Shown here piece after piece: positions 59,187-64,000 of a stretch of DNA of 64,000 bases. Location of the stretch: positions 434,001-498,000 of the forward strand of contig NZ_JACBXQ010000002.1 of assembly GCF_015863205.1 (NCBI RefSeq). Direction: 5' to 3'. The DNA comes from Facklamia lactis (GTDB lineage Bacteria; Bacillota; Bacilli; Lactobacillales; Aerococcaceae). The number at the start of each line of letters is the position of its first letter. Position 1 is the stretch's first letter. The notes under the pieces are model-generated. The model saw nothing but the letters and a program-made list of their open reading frames with translations. It ran no database searches and was not told the origin of the DNA. Made by a program: the position numbers and the translations under genes.

Positions 59187-60305
59187 TTACATAAATTCTT
59201 CCGCTATAATTTCTTTTTGTGTTTCTGCTGAACAACCATACAACAAAGTTAAATCTGCATCACATGCAAATCGTTCAAAATTGCTATTTTCCGTCATCAT
59301 TTGACCACCAAGCAACTGTATAATACTTTGTGTTGTTTCTACCGCAAGCTCTGAAGCAAAAAGTTTAAGCATAGCAACTTGCGAGGTATCTTGCGAATGT
59401 TTGCATATAATATCTTGAGCTAATACTTGTACTGCTTTAATTTTAGATTGTAACTCGGCCATCCGATGACGAGTTGCCCGATCATCAATTAAACGTTTCC
59501 CAAAACTTCTGAAAATTTGTAACTCTTGTAAACCAAGTTGGAAAGCACTTTGGGAAATACCGATCGCTTGCATTGAAATTGCTAATTTTAAATGATTATA
59601 AATTTTCTCTATCTCATTATTTCCACCAGGTTTTTCTCCTAATAAAGCTGTTTGAGGGATTTTTACTTTGGTCAATTCTAAGCCACATAAAGGCAAAGAA
59701 TTCAAACCAGTTTTTTCTGGAGCTGGCACAACTGACAACCCTTCAGACTGGCGTTCCACAATAAACAGCCCACTTTCAACCGAACCATCTAACATTTGGG
59801 CATTAGCAGCAACGAAATAGAAATTGGCAATCGCTCCATTAGATATAAATTGTTTTTGCCCATTTAAAATCCAAGAATTTTGTGTCTCTAACGCAACCGT
59901 TTCAATTAATTCTACATCACTTCCTGCAGATTGTTCGGAAAGTGCAAGACCTCCTATTTTGTGACCAGTCATAAGATCCTTAAGAAATTTATTCTGTTGT
60001 TCATGATTTCCAAATTGGAGTAAAGGATATATAATATATGAGCCTTGCGTTAACACGATACTTGCTAAAGCTGGAAAGCCGGATGCAATAATGCGAATAC
60101 ATTCGAAAAAAGTTAAATCATCATTATTATTTTCTTGTTTGAGTAATTCAAAAACTCCTAAATGACAAATCTCTTGAAAAAGGGGATATGGAAATTCACC
60201 AGAGATTTCATACTTTTGATAATTGACAGAGATTACTTCCTCTGTGTAATTTTTAACTTTCATCAGTAACGCTCGCTGATCATCATTTAATAGCTCCCAT
60301 TTCAT
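59187..60305 (-). CDS. Acyl-CoA dehydrogenase with atypical catalytic site
   Basis: A 372-residue FAD-dependent acyl-CoA dehydrogenase-fold protein. Motifs are GGLALSEQSAGSDVELIETV (about residues 122-141), SWILNGQKQFISNGAIANFY and QIFRSFGKRLIDDRATRHRM. In place of the usual YEGTxE catalytic Glu, the C-terminus reads LLYGCSAETQKEIIAEEFM, so the Glu is Gly. A glutamate in NNEIEKIYNHLKLAISMQAI (about 225-244) sits where isovaleryl- and long-chain acyl-CoA dehydrogenases place their base, so it may still be active. ATG 60305 follows AAGGGA at eleven bases; 25 codons of open frame upstream lie within the thiolase end. Needs an electron-transfer flavoprotein. Confidence 0.85.
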   Translation of the reverse strand: MKWELLNDDQRALLMKVKNYTEEVISVNYQKYEISGEFPYPLFQEICHLGVFELLKQENNNDDLTFFECIRIIASGFPALASIVLTQGSYIIYPLLQFGNHEQQNKFLKDLMTGHKIGGLALSEQSAGSDVELIETVALETQNSWILNGQKQFISNGAIANFYFVAANAQMLDGSVESGLFIVERQSEGLSVVPAPEKTGLNSLPLCGLELTKVKIPQTALLGEKPGGNNEIEKIYNHLKLAISMQAIGISQSAFQLGLQELQIFRSFGKRLIDDRATRHRMAELQSKIKAVQVLAQDIICKHSQDTSQVAMLKLFASELAVETTQSIIQLLGGQMMTENSNFERFACDADLTLLYGCSAETQKEIIAEEFM

Positions 60306-60331
60306 TTCTTGCCAAATCCCTTCGCAATTTC

Positions 60332-61519
60332 TTATGGACGATTTATAATTACGGCATTCCCTTGACCTCCACCGATACATAAAGTCGCTAGACCCTTTTT
60401 AGCATCTGCTTTTATCATTTCATGGATCAATGTCACAATAATTCGAGTTCCACTCGCCCCAATTGGATGACCTAGCGCAATCGCTCCTCCATTAACATTA
60501 GTGATGTCAGGATTAAAACCTAAAGTCTTGCTTACGCTTAAGGCTTGAGCTGCGAATGCCTCATTGGATTCAATTAATTCAAGATCTTCTACCGTTATTC
60601 CTTCAAGTTCTAATACTTTCTTAGTAGCTGCAATTGGACCCGTTCCCATAATTTCTGGATCCACTCCACAACTCGCAAAAGAACCAACCGTCGCTAAAAT
60701 CTCTAGCCCTAATTTTTCAGCTTTCTCTTTAGACATTAAAATAATGATTGCTGCAGCATCATTAATAGTTGAAGAATTTCCGGCTGTAACTGTTCCATTT
60801 TCACGTTTAAATGCTGGTTTTAACTTTTTTAATGCCTCCATCGTTTGTCCAAATCGAACACCTTCATCATGATCTACGATTATTGGATCTCCTTTTCTTT
60901 GAGGTACTGAAATTGGTACGATTTCTTCTTTAAATTTTCCGGCATTTATGGCATTTTCTGCTCGTTGCTGACTTTGAAGAGCATATTCGTCCTGTTCTTC
61001 ACGACTAAGCTCATATTTTTCAGCAATATTTTCAGCAGTAATTCCCATATGGTAATCGCCAAAAGCATCCGTCAATCCGTCTTTCAGCATAGTGTCGATA
61101 ATTTTACCGTCACCCATTCGTCCACCCCAACGATAATTAGGTAAAACATAAGGTGATTGCGTCATATTCTCAGTTCCACCAATCGCTACGACTTCACTAT
61201 GACCAAGCAGTATTGATTGAGCCCCTAACATCAGAGTTCGAACACCTGAACCACACACTTGATTGACAGTATAAGAAGGAACTTCTTTTGGAATACCTGC
61301 TTTCATAGATACTTGGCGTGCAACATTCTGTCCTAATCCAGCACTTAAGACATTTCCAATTATCACTTCATCAATTTCATTTGGATCAAGTTTAATCCCT
61401 TCCATCGATTTTTTTAAGACCTCTGCACCTAAATCAACTGCAGAATAGTTTTTAAATATACCATTATATGCACCAATTGCTGATCTTTGCGCCGAAACAA
61501 CAACGACCTCATTATTCAT
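60332..61519 (-). CDS. Acetyl-CoA acetyltransferase (thiolase II)
   Basis: Condenses two acetyl-CoA to acetoacetyl-CoA, or cleaves 3-ketoacyl-CoA in the degradative direction. The 395-residue protein has all three active-site regions: NQVCGSGVRTLMLGAQSILL (nucleophile Cys at about 88), NGGAIALGHPIGASGTRIIV (His) and LATLCIGGGQGNAVII (second Cys near the C-terminus). The substrate loop ENMTQSPYVLPNYRWGGRMG is biosynthetic-type. ATG 61519 has GGAGG seven bases upstream. First gene of the seven-gene acyl-CoA operon, behind a promoter with a cre site. Confidence 0.95.
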   Translation of the reverse strand: MNNEVVVVSAQRSAIGAYNGIFKNYSAVDLGAEVLKKSMEGIKLDPNEIDEVIIGNVLSAGLGQNVARQVSMKAGIPKEVPSYTVNQVCGSGVRTLMLGAQSILLGHSEVVAIGGTENMTQSPYVLPNYRWGGRMGDGKIIDTMLKDGLTDAFGDYHMGITAENIAEKYELSREEQDEYALQSQQRAENAINAGKFKEEIVPISVPQRKGDPIIVDHDEGVRFGQTMEALKKLKPAFKRENGTVTAGNSSTINDAAAIIILMSKEKAEKLGLEILATVGSFASCGVDPEIMGTGPIAATKKVLELEGITVEDLELIESNEAFAAQALSVSKTLGFNPDITNVNGGAIALGHPIGASGTRIIVTLIHEMIKADAKKGLATLCIGGGQGNAVIINRP

Positions 61520-61554
61520 TCTATCTCCTCCATCACTCAATATTTATACGGATC

Positions 61555-61577
61555 TGTAACCGTTTGCAGTAATTATA
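61555..61577 (-). promoter_or_regulatory. Acyl-CoA operon promoter (-10) and cre site
   Basis: On the minus strand TATAAT lies at 61577-61572, followed at once by TGCAAACGGTTACA (61568-61555). Read on the plus strand it is TGTAACCGTTTGCA, matching the CcpA cre consensus at all but one position. A site covering the transcription start predicts repression by glucose. No good -35 box was found, suggesting an activator. Confidence 0.65.
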
Positions 61578-61688
61578 TATAGTCTGAGCCTTAATTAACA
61601 GTGAAATTAACTAATTTTATCTATGAGTAATTTATTCAAACTATAATTTTAGCTTATACACTTTTAGTAACGCGTCTTTTAAAAGCAA

Positions 61689-61717
61689 AAAAGCATTGGA
61701 TTAAGCCCAATGCTTTT
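61689..61717 (-). terminator. Terminator after the LysR gene
   Basis: AAAAGCATTGG/CCAATGCTTTT arms with a seven-base loop; A-rich left flank. It insulates the LysR gene from the acyl-CoA operon. Confidence 0.85.
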
Positions 61718-61734
61718 ATAAAAATGATAGTTTA

Positions 61735-62634
61735 TTAATTGAGTGGTCGGTAAAAAGTCTTGATAATATCTTGATAAATATAATTTTCAAAATGTTTATA
61801 CTTATCTTTTACAGGTCGACAAATCGAAAAATTAAACGGTATATAATCTTTAAAATGTCTCACGCAATGCTCCTTAGTTAAATATTGTTCAATCGGACGA
61901 GGTAAAATAGAAACAATATCTGTTTCATACGAAGCTCCAATCAGATATCCCCATGAATCGGATGTAAATACAATCTGGGTCTCCAATTGATTTAATTTTA
62001 ATTTATCCGTAATCAATTGATTCGTCATATATTTCTTGTGAAAAGTGGCCAAAGGAAATTTATTTAAATCCTTCCAATACAATATCTCTTTTTGACTTAA
62101 CGGATGATCCTTACGAATAAAAGCAACAATTTCATCTATCTCAATAATATGCTGCTCATAAGTATCTTCCTCTAAATTCGTCGGTTCGATAAGAATGGCA
62201 ATATCAATCTCATTAGTCATCAATTTCTTGCGTAATTCATGACTGCCTGCCTCAATAATACTCAGATGAGCATCTGGATGTTTGATTTGAATTTTGGGAA
62301 AATAATCTGCAAAGTAAGTTTCTAAAATCATTGAGGGCAGGCCAATCCGAGTCGCTCCTTTTTGCTTTTCCGATTCAATTCTGATCACATCTCCCATTTC
62401 TTCATAAAGCTCTAAAATTTTTATGGCATAGTCATAAATATTCTTACCGGCTTCCGTCATATTCTGCAAACGACCATTCTTACGATTAAAAAGCTCTACC
62501 TCATTATCCTTCTCAAATGTTGAAATAAATTGACTCAAAGCCGGCTGACTAATATGTATATTTTTGGCTGCTAAAGAAAGGTTATAGTCACTTTCAACTA
62601 TTTTTATCAAGTAATATAACTGTGATATTTCCAA
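61735..62634 (-). CDS. LysR-family regulator upstream of the acyl-CoA operon
   Basis: A 299-residue regulator with helix-turn-helix YYLIKIVESDYNLSLAAKNI then HISQPALSQFISTFEKDNEV (residues about 7-46). The effector domain begins near residue 92 (GATRIGLPSMILETYFADYF) and resembles the CysB-like branch. It is transcribed in the same direction as the acyl-CoA operon but ends in its own terminator. Because the operon promoter lacks a good -35 box, this protein is a candidate activator, possibly responding to a short acyl-CoA. That link is inferred from position. Confidence 0.87.
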   Translation of the reverse strand: MEISQLYYLIKIVESDYNLSLAAKNIHISQPALSQFISTFEKDNEVELFNRKNGRLQNMTEAGKNIYDYAIKILELYEEMGDVIRIESEKQKGATRIGLPSMILETYFADYFPKIQIKHPDAHLSIIEAGSHELRKKLMTNEIDIAILIEPTNLEEDTYEQHIIEIDEIVAFIRKDHPLSQKEILYWKDLNKFPLATFHKKYMTNQLITDKLKLNQLETQIVFTSDSWGYLIGASYETDIVSILPRPIEQYLTKEHCVRHFKDYIPFNFSICRPVKDKYKHFENYIYQDIIKTFYRPLN

Positions 62635-62959
62635 ATCATTCTCCCTTTCCTTTATTTGATATCATAATTATATCAAAATTGCATATCTATTAAAATATTA
62701 AAACCAAATGTATATTTACTCATCACTTAATAAGATTAGTTTAATATAAAAAAATTAAATGTCTTTTTAACTTCGACATGTTATTATTTAAACCCTTCTA
62801 TTTAAACCTTTCATTCAATTTTGACTATTTATTTAACTTCAAACCCAAAATTAGAGACTCCTCTCTTCCTTTCCTTCATCTCCAAGAAATGCTTCATTTA
62901 TTTTGTCTCCACTATCGAAAACTTAAGCAAACTATTAATCACATTGAAAAAAGAAAAAG
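62635..62959. other. Intergenic region upstream of the LysR gene
   Basis: About 325 AT-rich bases. A 67-codon plus-strand frame (62778-62981) lacks a ribosome site and has low-complexity Leu/Phe/Lys content, so it is not called. No promoter is secure. Confidence 0.35.
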
Positions 62960-62982
62960 CCTAGCACTCATACGATGCTAGG
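62960..62982 (-). terminator. Terminator after the aminotransferase gene
   Basis: CCTAGCA/TGCTAGG arms with a nine-base loop; AAGAAAAAG on the left supplies the U-tract for the minus-strand transcript. Confidence 0.75.
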
Positions 62983-62991
62983 TAATATTAT

Positions 62992-64000
62992 TTATCCTGG
63001 GTATTTTTGTAAAGCTAATTTTAAGATCGCAATTGCCTTTATTAATAATTGGTCTTCCACACAATAAGATAATCGACACTCATTCTTACCTAACTCTTCC
63101 GTCGTATAGAATGATTCCGCCGGAGTTAATAGAACCGTATAACCTTCTATCTGGATATTTTCAATCATCCAAATAATAAAGTCCTGCGCATCTTCTACAG
63201 GTAAGCCAATCATCGTATAAAAAGCTCCCTCAGGCTGACTATAAACGATACCGGGAATTTTCTCTAATTCAGCATGTAACACATTCCGACGTTCTTTATA
63301 GATACGGCGATTCTCATAAACATACTCATCATCTACCCGATCCATCTCTCCTGCTCCAATTTGATCAAGTGTAGATACTGACAATCGAGCTTGTGCCAAT
63401 TTTAAGATATGATGCATAAAATCTTTATTTTTACTCGTAACAGATCCTATTCTTGCTCCACATGCCGAATACTTTTTAGAAATTGAATCAATTAAGATGA
63501 CATTCTTCTCAATTTCTGAATAATTAGCGAACGATATAAATTCACGATCAGTAAAGTTAAATTCACGATATACTTCATCTGCAATAATAAACAAATTCTT
63601 CTCCTTGGCAACTTCTACCAGATTATCAAGTTCCTCTTTTGTATACACACGGCCTGTTGGATTACCAGGATTTGAGATTAGAATGGCCTTGGTCTTTGTT
63701 GTTATTTTTTCTAATAATTTTTCTTTACTAGGCAGTCGAAAGCCCTCCTCAATCTTAGTAGTGATCGACTCTAAGCGAACATCTGCTATCTGAGCAAAAG
63801 TCTTATAGTTAGGATAGAAAGGTTCAAAAGTTAATACCTCATCCCCGCTATCGCATATTGCTAACAAGGAAAAAATCAATCCTTCACTCGCACCATTCGT
63901 TATCAAAATCTCATCAAGATCATAATCTAATCCATAATTGTGTAAATAGAGTTGAACGGTTTCTAAAGTTCGTTTAAGTCCCTGTGAAGGGGCATACTCT
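62992..64000 (-). CDS. Class I/II aminotransferase (aspartate-type), 5' end beyond window
   Basis: A PLP enzyme transferring amino groups, probably between aspartate or an aromatic acid and 2-oxoglutarate. The frame is open to the window edge (EYAPSQGLKRTLETVQLYLH, then LDEILITNGASEGLIFSLLA), so about 335 C-terminal residues are seen. EVLTFEPFYPNYKTFAQIAD, LISNPGNPTGRVYTKEELDN and IIADEVYREFNF are followed by the PLP lysine in SISKKYSACGARIGSV. The C-terminal arginine in NECRLSYCV binds the substrate carboxylate. An internal ATA/ATG near 63906 is not the start. Substrate cannot be fixed without the N-terminus. Confidence 0.9.
   Translation of the reverse strand, partial: EYAPSQGLKRTLETVQLYLHNYGLDYDLDEILITNGASEGLIFSLLAICDSGDEVLTFEPFYPNYKTFAQIADVRLESITTKIEEGFRLPSKEKLLEKITTKTKAILISNPGNPTGRVYTKEELDNLVEVAKEKNLFIIADEVYREFNFTDREFISFANYSEIEKNVILIDSISKKYSACGARIGSVTSKNKDFMHHILKLAQARLSVSTLDQIGAGEMDRVDDEYVYENRRIYKERRNVLHAELEKIPGIVYSQPEGAFYTMIGLPVEDAQDFIIWMIENIQIEGYTVLLTPAESFYTTEELGKNECRLSYCVEDQLLIKAIAILKLALQKYPG

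Noticed and set aside
62778-62981. 67-codon plus-strand frame in an intergenic region
   Set aside because: No ribosome binding site, biased composition, and overlaps the terminator of the convergent aminotransferase gene.
1-64000. CRISPR array, tRNA, rRNA, prophage or insertion sequence
   Set aside because: No regularly spaced repeats with unique spacers, no tRNA/rRNA-like sequence and no transposase or integrase reading frame were found on inspection; a dedicated tRNA or Rfam scan was not possible.

Overview
The window is AT-rich, densely coded Gram-positive DNA. Ribosome binding sites are strong and AGGAGG-like, and intrinsic terminators are abundant. It carries an LPXTG surface protein with a housekeeping-type anchor, a short PUA-less ProB, a BgsA-like lipid glycosyltransferase, PepT, the TelA/XpaC pair and a yybP-ykoY manganese riboswitch upstream of a P-type ATPase. 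Together these point to the order Lactobacillales, most plausibly an Aerococcaceae- or Carnobacteriaceae-like organism. That placement is inferred from gene content and was not checked by a search. I see no rRNA, tRNA, CRISPR array, phage gene or intact transposase.

Layout. 1-2.4 kb: end of an oligopeptide ABC uptake locus (partial permease, substrate-binding protein without a lipobox, and a previously uncalled 24-residue membrane peptide). 2.8-7.0 kb: nucleoside phosphorylase, small membrane protein, an EamA transporter interrupted by one stop codon, an AAC(6')-I-like acetyltransferase and a LysR regulator. 7.1-10.4 kb: a CofE-like F420-0:glutamate ligase homologue divergent from that LysR, then a small ORF overlapping a peptide-exporter-type ABC protein. 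10.7-15 kb: an AAA/DUF4143 ATPase, an unusual structured repeat region, rlmD, and a coiled-coil protein with a J-domain-like HPA motif. 15-20 kb: lipid glycosyltransferase, HAD phosphatase, aldo/keto reductase and HerA-like ATPase. 20-26 kb: LPXTG protein, then the Mn-riboswitch-controlled cation ATPase. 26-28.4 kb: proline synthesis (proBA).

28.5-34.6 kb is the most unusual region. A tightly packed operon encodes a lipoprotein with a solute-binding domain fused to a von Willebrand A domain, then XpaC, a second membrane-anchored solute-binding-like protein, and TelA. No transport permease or ATPase is present. Just upstream on the same strand is a fusion of HdeD-like membrane helices with a domain that looks like a DUF4105/permuted-papain thiol hydrolase.

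34.7-45 kb is a nitrogen and C4-acid block: gdhA, MATE pump, fumC-malic enzyme operon, LysR, aspA, a YsnF-like stress protein and asparaginase. Asparagine could flow to aspartate, fumarate, malate and pyruvate through enzymes encoded within about 7 kb. 45-50 kb: a DUF2079 membrane protein, FetAB-like exporter, and an MFS pump behind a strong promoter with a perfect inverted-repeat operator. 50-53.6 kb: pepT and a YfcC-type carrier.

54-61.5 kb is one seven-gene operon for short-chain acyl-CoA metabolism: thiolase, acyl-CoA dehydrogenase, 3-hydroxyacyl-CoA dehydrogenase, crotonase, CoA-transferase, metallo-beta-lactamase-fold hydrolase and a second acyl-CoA dehydrogenase. A near-consensus cre site sits at its promoter and a LysR gene lies upstream. 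Such a pathway is uncommon in lactic acid bacteria, and no electron-transfer flavoprotein genes are in view. The window ends in a truncated class I aminotransferase.
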